From contig JAIWNF010000003.1 in the NCBI GenBank assembly GCA_025093555.1, positions 806,001-870,000 on the forward strand: a stretch of 64,000 bases of DNA. Reading direction: 5' to 3'. Source of the DNA: Circinella umbellata. Lineage: Eukaryota; Mucoromycota; Mucoromycetes; Mucorales; Lichtheimiaceae. The translations under genes were made by a program, and so were the position numbers. The notes under the pieces were generated by a model that made no database searches, was not told the origin of the DNA, and worked only from the letters and a program-made list of their open reading frames with translations. Of this stretch, positions 12,467 to 23,945 are shown piece by piece. Position 1 is the first letter of the stretch; every line of letters starts with the position of its first letter.

Positions 12467-12710
12467 TTAAAATTTAACGATCAGAAGGGAAGGGATGGTT
12501 TGATACGCAAATATATAAGATACAAACTGACCTTCAACTAAAACACCAAACACGACTGGATCAGGAACATATCGATTTACCATAGAATCTAACATAGCTT
12601 TCATTTCTATTGCTATCCTCTTCAAAAGTATATTATTCAGCTTTAGATCCATGAGCTTCGCTTGCAGTTTATACAAAATTAGAACAAGTTGGGGTAATTG
12701 GCAAATCTAT
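12467..12710 (-). pseudogene. Relic of an unassigned gene family
   Basis: The minus strand is open through LPQLVLILYKLQAKLMDLK, then IEMKAMLDSMVNRY and PDPVVFGVLVEG. There is no ATG in this open stretch. The VFGVLVEG pattern recalls a large uncharacterised gene family that I associate with mucoralean genomes, but this is memory-based. Flanking DNA is disrupted, so only an internal piece remains. Confidence 0.3.
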
Positions 12711-13532
12711 ATCAAATCCAGTTCCAGAAGGAGTATATGTTTTTGCATATCCGTCCTGTCTATGGTTTCATCCTGTTTGCGTTTAGTAAAATTATACTGT
12801 ATCAGCAAATAACATCATTCAGGTATAAATATGAATACCAGTTTTTTAATTACTTTTTACATGATCTATTATCAAGAAAATATTTTTGTGACAATATACT
12901 ATCAGGATATAATTATACTCAAGTTTGTATAAACCGTTTTTCTGTACCTGGCGCAATAATTGATATTAGTTCAAGAACCCTCTCAAACTTTTATTATATA
13001 AAAAGTTAATTCTACTAGTCTTGTACCCAGTATTTATAACTCGATTTCATCGCTACCTTCCATTTTTAATAACTCTTAAAAGCTTTTGAACCTGTTGAAT
13101 GGCGGACTTTGCCAAAAATAATAAAAATAATATATCTACAATAAGGTTGTCTCAATAGATGTTTAACTTGTCACAGCACTGATGCATGGGGAAACAACAT
13201 CAATCATCTGTTTATACTAAAACCCTCATTTATGGACACTAACGGGATTAGCTTACTTGTGTTTTAAAAAAAACATTTTATTTTCTACGTACATATAAAA
13301 ACAAATGCAATATGTTATAATTGATGTAAATGGCAAAATGCAGAAAAATAAAAAAAAAACACCTACCCCATGTTGCTCTATTTACATATGGAAGTGTATT
13401 ATTTAATGATTTACCTTTCTTGATTAATAAAAATTATTAATTACTTATTCATGTCGTATCCTACGTTGAAAATAGAGTAATCGAAAAACAAATTGTTTGT
13501 ATAATCGTCTGTTTTTTACAATATCACATAGC

Positions 13533-13883
13533 TCATACTCTTCCCGCTTGATCAGGAACACCAGAGTTCAGACATCCAAAATAATGAAAAGCCAAAATTG
13601 ATTTTGCGATAAGATGTATGTACATTCTTGTTCCAAAGAAAAAACAACCATGAGGTTCTGTATAATATTCTCTTTGTTTAACATGAGTTACAACTTGAGT
13701 GAACTTGGTGGCTGTGGTTTTGTTGAACTGTAAATATTTTTTGTTTTGCACACCTTGAATACTCAACGGAAGTAGTGGTTGGCTATTGTATTTATTTTGG
13801 GATCTATGAGTACTTAAAAAACAGACAATCATACAATGGTGCAGTCTTTTTTGAAACAAAATACTGAAATACATAATTTCCAA
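13533..13883 (-). pseudogene. Possible coding relic, unrecognised
   Basis: A 116-codon open stretch contains KFTQVVTHVKQREYYTEPHG and GTRMYIHLIAKSILAFHYFG. It has no recognisable motif and no supporting splice sites. It could be a decayed exon or chance. Confidence 0.2.
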
Positions 13884-15807
13884 CCGTTCAGTTTCGAACT
13901 CTTGTGAGAATCGAAATGGTGAATTGCATGCACAGGAAGGAGGTTGGTGTATCGTTTTTTCAGAAAGTTATTTCTAACACTGTTATGTTACTTTGTTGCT
14001 TTCTGTTACATGAGTGTACGATAGGATTGCACATAGTAGGAGGTTAAGAAATATTTACAGTGTAATAAAGTGTCAGATAGTATACTAATTCTTTGTGAAG
14101 TTATCATATACAGCACTGCAGCTTTCTGGTACATACTGTTGAATTTTACATACGTATAGCAATTCTGATAAAGATAACAAATTAAAAATACACTACGTAC
14201 TAGTACTTTTGCAAATAAAAAATTTAAAGAAAATCGGATTAAGTAGTAGTAGTAGCAATTATCATAATCATTTGTTTCAGAAATAGAAATAGATGATGAT
14301 ATTATATTGACAATCGATATATCTTATTTTGAAATAGCGGAAGAAAAACGTCATGACTATTAACCACATGAGTTGTATTGTAAAAATCAAACATAATAAA
14401 AGTTTTCCTGCGCTGAGTTTTTTTTCTTCTGATCATCATGAACTTTGATAGTTGACGAGTTGGTTTGTCAAAAATAAATTGATATTTACCATGTGAATGA
14501 ATCAATATATTATTTTTAATAACTTTGATAAATACGATTGGGGGGGGGGAAGTAATAGAATACATTTATCTCCTTTTTTATTATAAACGAATGAATATAT
14601 TGATATATGATATATGGTGTACGAAAAAATAATAATTACTATTACTCTATTATATTATGAAGGAAAGGAAAAGCAAGAGAGAGAGTAAATAAAGAGTACA
14701 AGTGTCACAAATTGATATATATACATTTATACACCTCTATTTTTAATAAGGGTTAGATCTTTTTGTAATAGTTGTAGTAAAAATAAGGTATATTTTTATA
14801 TTACAGCACTAGTAACATATGAAAAAGAGTAAAATAAACGTTGTTTTGGGGAGACTGGTTAAACCATTTTATAAAAAAAGACCATATGAATTATTATTTA
14901 CTATAACACAGAACTAAGGTACCCGACTCTTCATAAATGCTATCTGATAATATCATATTGCTTCATAGCAAGGATTCTTATTGCTATGATACTAGTGACA
15001 AATATATAGAAAAATATACAGGTTGAGTAATAATTATAATAGTTTATAATAATTGCTGAATTTTTTTTTCTCTTTTTATATTTCTAATAATCATTCATCC
15101 ATCATCCGACAAATTAACCGGCTCCCCCATTCTATTACCATGTAAAGCATGATGATCAGTGCGCAAAAAGAAACTATTCTTGTCAACTATTTAACTACTC
15201 ATTATCGGAGCCACTATATTTAACCTTCTTCTAATTATAATCTTCTCTCCCTTTCTTTCTTTGTGCTTTAACACAGCACTTTAAGAAATAAAATGATCAA
15301 TCTTCTATTGGTTTCATGGTGATTCTATAGATATTATGAAACAAGAATTTATTTATGCATTGAAAAAAAAAAAAAGAAATAGACCCTATGACGTATAAAA
15401 AGAAAAAAATGACTTGTTGATAAGGACAAACAAAATAAAAATGAGTATATAAGGACGAGGTATTTTTTTTTACATAACACAACTGTAATGCTTGCCAACA
15501 TGGATTTAATTTTTTTGTGTAACAGCGTGCGTGCGCAAACCCGACGATATATATTATTTCAAGTTCCGGGAAACAAAGATGAGTTGGGTGGAAATTGAAT
15601 TGAATCAGAATGCTATTTTCATGTGAAATATATAAAAAAAAATCCATAAATGAAAAAATGAACAACAGGATTTCTTTGAACCCCGTCTCGCTCCTTTCTT
15701 TTTTTTCTTTCTTGTTTGCACAAACTTCATCTTTTTTCCCTCTAGCAACGATAAAAACAATAATAATCAACGTTATCGCAATAAAAAAAAAACATATATA
15801 AACGACG

Positions 15808-17579
15808 ATGAACATGCCATTCTTAGGGTCAAAATCGAATGCTAATAATAAACGACGTTCTCATACACCTAATACATCCTCCACCGCTTCCTCTTTATTA
15901 TCACGTCTACCATTGAATTCATCATCACCTGCCGTTTATTATTCACAACAGCAGAGCAACACAAGTAATCCTAATGTAGTCCCACGTATGAACCGAAGTA
16001 CAGATTATAAAACTAGTGCCACTAATAATGGTAGCAGTAGTAGTAGTCCACCACCCCCTCCCTATGATTATAGGTCATCTAGTCCAATACCTACACCATC
16101 TACATCATGGACATCCGAAATGTCTGTTTTAGCTGATAAAATTAGAGATGATGCTGCTGCTTTATCGACAACAACAGCATCAACATCGAATCAGCAAATT
16201 GGAGCTAATATTGAAATGTTGGATCGCCGGAGCATCTCCCAAGGCATGAAATTGGTTGCAATTGCTGCCGATGAATATGAAGATGGTAATATGACTGTTG
16301 CACTTGATATTTACTTGTCTGGTATTGATAAAATACTTATGGCGTTACCAAGTATGTTATATATGATTATATTTTTTTTTTCAATTCAATCAATCAATTT
16401 AATCATTATTCCACTTTTTTACTAACAAAAATTCATGTCTTTAGACAAAACTGACCCAAAAACGAAATTTGCCTTACGAGAGAAATTGACAAGGTAAGCC
16501 GATAACTACAACTTAGACCCTCATATTCCCTCCCTCCCCTGTTTTTTTTTCTGCTTATCTTTCTTTGTTTGATTCTTTCCGATTTCCGGTTCTTTACCTT
16601 CCCTCCCCCCCCCCAAAAAAAAAAGACGGAACACAGACTAATTTTATTTGTTTGTTTATATATAAAATAGTGTTGAGGAAAGAGTTGGAATTCTTAATAT
16701 TGCCAGTCAACATCGACAAAAACGATTACAACAATTTTTAGAAGGCGAAATATTAGATGATCCATTATCACAACAACAACAGCATCAACAACAACAACAA
16801 AGTAAACGTTCTATTTTTGATACTCTAGGATTACCTCAAATTTCAACTACTCTCGGAACTATTACAACCATTGCAGCCAGCCGTGTGTATTACAACAATA
16901 GCAATAATGTTGATAAGAACGAATCATCATCGATATTACAACAACATGCTAATAGTGTTGCTTCACCTACGGATCCTGTTGAGCGATTTAAACAGTTTGG
17001 CCAGTTTGTTATCAATGCAACTGTTACCTGTGCTATTTTAATCAAACAATCTCCTTTACCACGTATGTTGTTGGTTTTTTTTTTCTTCTTTTGGGAGAGA
17101 GAGAGAGAAAGATGGGGAAAAAGCTAAGCCTGTTATGTATATACATAGCTGCATATATACAACAACAAATAATAATAATAATTATGATGGGTTTTTTTTT
17201 TCGTTTTATTTGTATAGACATTGCTTATTTCATGTTTGGTTATCTAGTCCAATTATTGTTGTGGGTTGATAGTCAATATAATATTGCACAAAAAGCACAG
17301 AACTTGGGTATTGAATGTGTTAAAATGTTCTTGAAAGCAGATGAACAATATCGATTACATGAATTTGCTTCAGAAGCTCTTTATATGCTTATTGCTGCGG
17401 CACTTAAGGCAGCAGTAGCTTATAAAGAAGCACCTGGATTTCGAGATCCTGTTGTTTTACAATCTTCACTCGAATACCTTGATGATGAAGAGGAAGAACA
17501 TTCTATTGATTCACAACACTCAGTAGAATATTGTTCTCCACCGTCTCCAGCCAAATCTAGAATACCTTGGATTTGGTAA
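15808..17579 (+). CDS. MIT-domain protein, probable endosomal/ESCRT adaptor
   Basis: Four exons in phase: 15808-16351, 16445-16493, 16671-17062 and 17218-17579, giving 448 residues. After a Ser/Asn/Pro-rich N-terminus (about 1-140), residues about 145-215 form an MIT domain: GMKLVAIAADEYEDG, ALDIYLSGIDKILMAL and, across the first two introns, FALREKLTSVEERVGIL. MIT three-helix bundles bind ESCRT-III tails in Vps4 and related proteins. There is no AAA ATPase here, so it is not Vps4. A Gln-rich linker (QQQQHQQQQQ) follows, then a C-terminal helical region (QFVINATVTCAILIKQSPL, LLLWVDSQYNIAQKAQNLG) and an acidic end. The function beyond membrane-traffic adaptor is not known. The donor/acceptor pairs are GTATGT/AG, GTAAGC/AG and GTATGT/AG. 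Confidence 0.82.
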
Positions 17580-18262
17580 ACTTTGGCTACTACTACCACC
17601 ACTACCATTACTACTACTACCTATTACTATTATTACTAACTATTACATACACTTATTTACAACTATTACAATACTACAATTACATCGCAACAATTCATAT
17701 ATACACCACCGCTCCTGATTAATATTTTGAAATAGTATTATTAGTGCACTTTTTTTTCTTATTCCTTCTTCCTCTTTATAACTTTGTCATTTTATCATTC
17801 AATTCATTTCATAACTTACTACGTACGTACTTTTACATATAGTCTTCTTTTTTTTTTGTATGACCTTTTCTTTTTCTTTTTATTTCTTTTGTTTGTTTTG
17901 CTTATAATACCCCATCTTTACCATACTATTAATAAAAAAAACATTTTTTAAAATATTAAAGTTACGTAAAAAAAAAAGCCCCCACGAATGTATTAAAAAA
18001 AATTAGTTTGGGGATATCTTCTTTCGTTTGTGTAACAAAAACTCAAAAAAAAGAAAGAAGAAAGGATTGTCCCCCCTCTCTTTAGCTTGTGTTGATTTAA
18101 AAATTGGATTAGTTATGTGTAATATTTAATTATTATTATTTTACCCCATTTATTTATACAAGATTCTTTTCAAGAGAAAAAAAAAACAGAAAAAAAGGCC
18201 ATTATCGTCATCATTTATTGTTCCTAGTTCCCCCAAAAAATAAAACGAATGGGTAAAAACTG
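17580..18262. other. Convergent 3' intergenic region
   Basis: This separates the 3' ends of the MIT-domain gene (plus) and the TAPT1-like gene (minus). It starts with a CTA/CTC-type microsatellite-like tract (17585-17660) and contains AATAAA-like signals and A- and T-rich runs expected for two 3' UTRs. No gene is seen. Confidence 0.6.
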
Positions 18263-21114
18263 TCAAGGAATTCGACTTCTGACCATGGAAAATCGATCCA
18301 CGTTTTCAAGTGTATATTTGACTGGTCCACGCCCCATTACACTGTCAGCTGGATCACTCAAATATTCCCTCAATTTTTTGTTGTACAACTAATAAAATAA
18401 AGATTCCATCCCCCACCACAACCACCACCGCACATAAAAAAAACATAATTAATATCAATAGTATTTTTTGCATATATGAAGAAAAATAGTATCAATGTAA
18501 TGAAGAATAATAGAGATCCTCTTTTTTTTTGATGCTCTTACCTCTTCATCTTTATTCATTTCTTTCATTTCTTTATCTTTTTGATTTTCTTGTGTGTCAC
18601 GTTCCGTCATCCCTGCATAACGTCGATAAGCATAGCCTAGTAAATTGGTACCGACAAGGACTTTGAGTGCAAGCAAACTATATAGCATTCACGAGATTAA
18701 TACATGTATTTATAAACAAAAGATTTTTTTAAGATATATATAAATGCATATGTATATACCAAGCAGCTAATATCACAATAATAAAAGATTGTCCAACAAA
18801 TCTTAATACACGATCCAATCCTTTTTCTAACCAACCGTATCTTATAAATGAAGCAATGATCAGCTGAATTCGTGTCGGAAGCAAACCTCCGATCATGCTT
18901 TGATGGTCTGCCAATGGACCAAATACGCCTTGTACTATAAATGAAGCTGCACTTGATGCGTTATCTTGATCACTCGTAGAAAACATCATTGGTAATAATT
19001 GTTGTATCATACGGACTTGCTATTTATTATTATTATTATTATTATTATCATATTAAAAAAAAAGCAAACTATCATTTGGCGAAGAAAAGATAAACAAAAG
19101 AAAATGATTGCTTACAAGGCATGCTAAAGGTAATGCAGGAAATCCAATACGTCGTGAAACGACAGGTGATTGATCAATGAATGCCTAAATATTAGATAAA
19201 TATTAATAATAATAATAAATATATAACTGTTCATATTTATAATTCCACGTGATGGAACCAAAAAAATTAAAATTTACGATTGCATCTATTTACATTTCGT
19301 GTACGGCCATTTAAACGACCTGGACTTCCCACCACTAAATCTTTACAAAGCACATCAACATATTTTCCATAAATGGATGGTCGGATTTGATTAAATTTTG
19401 TAATAAACGCATGTTTAAGCCAATCCACTATTAATTCGGAAGCAATCACCATGACGACAGGAGTCATGAGAGCATTTAATGTTGTTGTTGCAGGAAGTTT
19501 GATAAGAGGAACAAACGTAGAAGGTAAAATAGAAGATGGGGATGAATCTGATAATTCAATCACATTTCGTACTGTAATGATAATTAAAAATACCACTTGT
19601 TGAAATCGTTCTACCATATCTATAATATCATAATATATAAGTGTGAGTATTGATTGTTATCGAGCGCATCTATCCTATGGATTGAATTATTAGATAATAT
19701 AAACTTTACCACTACAACTTAATTGAAACAAATTTTCTCGTTCAAATTTTTTAAATACGGATTGCTTGATTTCAACAAATTGATTGGAAATAAGTAAAGA
19801 TAATAAAGCATTAGAATAAAAGTTAATGGCTACATTTAAAGTGATCATTTCGAAAAACAAAACACCTGTATGAATCACTATAGATAGATAGAAAAATGAA
19901 TTAATATATATATATATAAATGATTGCATTATAATTATATAATAAAGATTTTTGATTTACCCATATAACCTGTGGCTAGAAAGAACAATGTGATTGGTTT
20001 CAATTGTTGTTTAGCATAACTTGCACGACCTGATATGGTTGTACTTGAGGTATTGATAGGATTATTACCCAATGTTGATTTAGAAAACAAAGCATCCAAA
20101 ATATCTCCGCCAACAGAACAGCAAAGTTTATCAAATACTTCTAGAACATTAAATACGACATAAAGTTTAAGTACTGCTTGACCACGAATAGAATGATATA
20201 TACGAGATGGATCCAACATTGACATCATTACACATGTGATTAATGAAATAAATCCTTTTAATAAATCACATTTTTGAGAAGGTCTTAACCATTTGTAACT
20301 AATGAAAAAAAAAAAAAAAATTAAAAAAAGTCTTGTAACACCTCAATTTTTTTTAATTTTACCTTGTATCTTTTTCTTCTTCTCCTGCTGATGATGATGA
20401 TAAATGAATAAGTACACGAATATTATGATACATATTATGTAAATAATGATAAAATGCAAGACAAAATCTTAATGGTAAAATTGTAAATGTATATAAAAAT
20501 GAATCTAAACAAACAACGAATCCAAATGCCATTAATTTCTCAATAGCAGCAGGAACTGCTAGAAAATTAGTGATCCGCTCTCGTTTCATTTCTTGTTGTG
20601 TGTCGAAATCTGATACGGTTAATTCATCTCGTAAATAATCCCAAAATGAAAATGATACATCTTCTTCTTTTTCTTTATTTTCATCTTTGTTTTGTTCTTT
20701 TGATTGTTGTGTTGATTCGTCTTTTGTCATTGTTGATATTATTTCTTTTGTAGTATTATTTATTGCTGTTGAAGTGATAATGGATGATTTTAAAGAAGGT
20801 GGTGAATTAATAGTAGATGAGGGTGGTGAAGGTGATAATAAAGCTTTTTGATTTCCTTTTCGTTTCTTTTTCTTTTTATTACTACTACTGGTATTACTTG
20901 TAGTAATAGAAATTCCGTTTATCAAAGGTGATGAACGTTGTTGATTATGTTTATTATTGGTATTATGATCTAAAAGTGTAAATGCATTTTCATTATTACG
21001 TAAAATAGGCGATGATCGTACAGTTGGTTTTGTACTCGGTAATGAGGAAGTTCGTGTTAATTGTTGACTTTGTAAATGTTTTCGACGTCTTGGTTGCTGA
21101 AACCCTTCTTCCAT
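18263..21114 (-). CDS. TAPT1/Emp65-family multipass membrane protein
   Basis: Eight exons in phase: 21114-20363, 20298-19961, 19865-19710, 19619-19294, 19184-19116, 19019-18760, 18677-18542 and 18388-18263, giving 720 residues. The N-terminal ~170 residues are Ser/Asn/Lys-rich and look disordered. The family core begins with FSFWDYLRDELTVSDFDTQ and EKLMAFGFVVCLDSFLYTF, followed by ILPLRFCLAFYHYL. Next come YHSIRGQAVLKLYVVFNVLE and a helix with KLCCSVGGDILDALF, then several hydrophobic segments, including VLFFEMITLNVAINFYSNAL and MTPVVMVIASELIVDWLKHA. This is the diagnostic order of the Tapt1 family. The yeast member Emp65 acts with Slp1 at the ER to protect folding intermediates; the same role is inferred here. 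It is divergent from the REXO1-like gene with 195 bp between start codons. Confidence 0.88.
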
Positions 21115-21309
21115 TGCATAAAAGGGTATATATCTATATCTATAACGTAATAAACGCTTTTGTGTGGGGGAGGGGGGAAAGAATGAATGTGTGTAAAGGG
21201 AGGAGTATAGAAAAAAAAAGGTTATTAATTAAATATATATACTCACTTCTCGTTTCTCGTTTCTCTTTTCTCCACCTTCTTTTAAGTCACAACACCTTTT
21301 TTTTTTCGT
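21115..21309. promoter_or_regulatory. Short divergent promoter region (TAPT1-like / REXO1-like)
   Basis: Only 195 bp separate the two ATGs on opposite strands, so both promoters and 5' UTRs must lie here or extend into the neighbouring gene. It holds a G-rich patch near 21165-21178 and a TTTCTCG/TTTCTC pyrimidine tract near 21250-21272. No clear TATA box is seen for either gene. Confidence 0.5.
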
Positions 21310-23737
21310 ATGTTTCCTACCACAGGTTTATTCAAAAAGATAACATGTCCAGAATATTTAAATTGTCAACGAGTTACTTGCGTTTTTACTCATAGTCCTC
21401 CACCTTCACCTGTAAAAAAACAACTTATACCTTCTTCTGGTAAACTAATAAAGTTTTTGGACAAAATGAAAAAAAAAAAAGCAATTTTAATACTTTTTTT
21501 TTATGCATCTATAGATCAACTCATTTCTGGCACAAAACGAAAATTAAAAACATCGATTGATGATAATCAAAGTAAATGTTAAAAGAATAGGGATTCTCAT
21601 TATTTCTTACTTGATTACTTATTGAATAAATCAACTTTTTCTTTTTATATAAAAATTTCATTTAGTAGCTAAAAAGAAAGCTATTCAAGACCAAAGACAA
21701 CAACAACAACAAATAAAATCTTCAAGTGCTATTCCACGACCTGTCAAAACACAACCAACAGCAATGATGGCTGCTACTAGTACTGCCGCTGCTGCTCCTA
21801 AACGGGTTACAAATTTATCTCGATCTATAATCAATAATAAAAGTAATAATAATAGTCTAAATAGTCTTCTTAAACCTGCATCTTCTTCTTCTTCATTATC
21901 ATCAACAACAACAGTTCGACATATGCCAACATCTACTTCAATGACCCGACCTATAACAACAACAACGAAAAATATTTCATCAGCTTCTTCTTCTACTACT
22001 ACTACTTTAAAAACAACCGGACCTATTAAAACAGGAGTTGGTATTCAACCGTCAATGTCATCTATGGGTGGATCACGACGAATGGCACATAAAGCATCAT
22101 TTAATGCAACAGCTACTGGTCCACCAAATATTGTTCCAACATTAAATTGTCATGCACCATTAAAAATGCGTCAGGTATATATATATAATCCATGGATCTG
22201 GAAGGCTAAAAAAAATTCCAATTCCCTGTCTCACTAAATTTCTCTCTCTCTCTCTCTCTTTCCCTCTAGCTAATATCTCAACGACTTTATGAACAATTTT
22301 TGCGTATTTATCAACCTATTTTATCTAATCATCCAACACTTGCAACGGAACATACTAAATGTCAAGAAGCTTTTATTCTTGAAAAAACATCCAATCAAGC
22401 TGGATATAAACAAATGGCTACCAATATATTAATGAATTTAAAGAAAAGACCTGAAGCTTTAAATGATCAGGATACTGGTATTGATGGTGAATGGGAAGAT
22501 CCTGTAACAAAAGAACAACAAAAAGTGATCACATTGGCAAAAGTAACGAAATGTATATTATCAAGGGAAGAAATGGAAAAAATGGGATATCCATTGATTT
22601 CTGTTATTAATAATAAAGAAGACGAAAAAAGAAGTGGAGAAACAATTGGATCTAAAAAGACATGTGATCGATGTAAAAAAGAATATATTGTTAAAGATGT
22701 ATTACAAGAAAATGATCTTACTCTGTGTCAATTTCATCATGGTAGAATGAGGATGGTGATGAATAGAGGAGAAAAGTTACGACAATATACTTGTTGTGAT
22801 GAATCTTATGGTAGTATGGGATGTGCAAAAGGTCCACATGTTTATAAAGGTATATATATAAGTAAAATAGATGAAGAGGAATGAGATATTGTATCTTTTT
22901 AATAACAATCCATTGATCTATTTATTTATTTATTAGATGAAAATGTTCAAGATTTACATGCTAAAATTCCATTTATATCAACACCAGAAGGAAGTTCTGC
23001 AAAAAACAAGTGTATAGTAGTAGCTTTAGATTGTGAAATGGTAAATATAATCATGTATCAAGTAAATATATACAACTAATATATTTACTCATCTATTTAT
23101 ATATACAATCGAAACATAAAAATAATAATGATAATAGGCATATACTACTGCAGGAATGGAACTTGTACGATTAACAGCTATTGATGAACATTGTAAAGTA
23201 TTATTGGATGAACTTGTATTTCCATCCCATATGGTGATAGATTTAAATACACGTTATAGTGGTATCAAAACATTAGCAGGTGCAAGACATAATTTGGATA
23301 GTGTTCGTAAAGAACTATTCAAATATGTAGATGCTAATACTATTTTACTGGGTCATGGATTAGAAAATGATATGAATGCATTGAGGGTAAGAAGATTATT
23401 TAATATAAATTATGTTATAAATTAGAATAAATGATTTACTTTATTATAACTATTTTATATTTAGTTAATTCATCCAAAAATTATTGATACAGCGGCAGTA
23501 AGTTTTCATTATTATTATCTATTTATTTATTATTAACTAACTTATTGTTATAATTATTAGCTTTATCCTCATCCAAAAGGACTTCCTTATCGATATGGAT
23601 TACGTGTATTATCAACAAGAATTCTTCAAAAATTTATTCAAGATAGTACAGAAGGTCATGATTCATTTGAAGATGCAAAAACATGTGTAGATTTATTAGA
23701 AAAATATCTTAAATCACCACAAGGACAAAAATTATAA
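21310..23737 (+). CDS. REXO1/Rex3-type DEDDh RNA exonuclease
   Basis: Eight exons in phase: 21310-21439, 21515-21571, 21666-22174, 22270-22849, 22937-23040, 23138-23386, 23465-23497 and 23561-23737, giving 612 residues. The C-terminal third is a DEDDh 3'-5' exonuclease domain: ALDCEMAYTTAGMELVRLT (Exo I), LLGHGLENDMNALRLIH (Exo II) and HDSFEDAKTCVDLL (Exo III, with catalytic His and Asp). A Cys-rich module precedes it (TCDRCKKEYIV, QYTCCDESYGSMGCAKGPHV), as in the REXO1 branch. The N-terminus has CPEYLNCQRVTCVFTH, similar to a CCCH-type zinc finger, then a long Ser/Thr-rich linker. Family members trim the 3' ends of structured RNAs such as 5S rRNA, RNase P/MRP RNA and tRNA; the specific target here is unknown. 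The intron 21440-21514 is inferred because it removes an A/T-rich segment and preserves phase. Confidence 0.87.
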
Positions 23738-23945
23738 TAAACTTATATGTAATTTTTTTTTTATCTTTGATTTAATATTATAAATATGAAAAAAAAAGAC
23801 ATGCAATGAATAACAAACAGAGAAAAATAAATTGTATTTGTGAAAAAAACAACAGGTATAACAAATTAAAAAGGTATACTTAAAAATAAAGCTTTTAAAG
23901 GTATAATATGATAAAGAGAGGGGGGGGGTTAATACCACAAATGAA

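Larger units (their letters stand above)
10521..15807. other. Gene-poor AT-rich region with short coding relics
   Basis: No intact gene is recognised over 5.3 kb. Three short coding-like relics are listed separately. The remainder consists of AT-rich, stop-dense sequence with poly-A/T runs. The last few hundred bases (15200-15807) should contain the promoter of the MIT-domain gene and hold pyrimidine-rich tracts. Confidence 0.6.
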
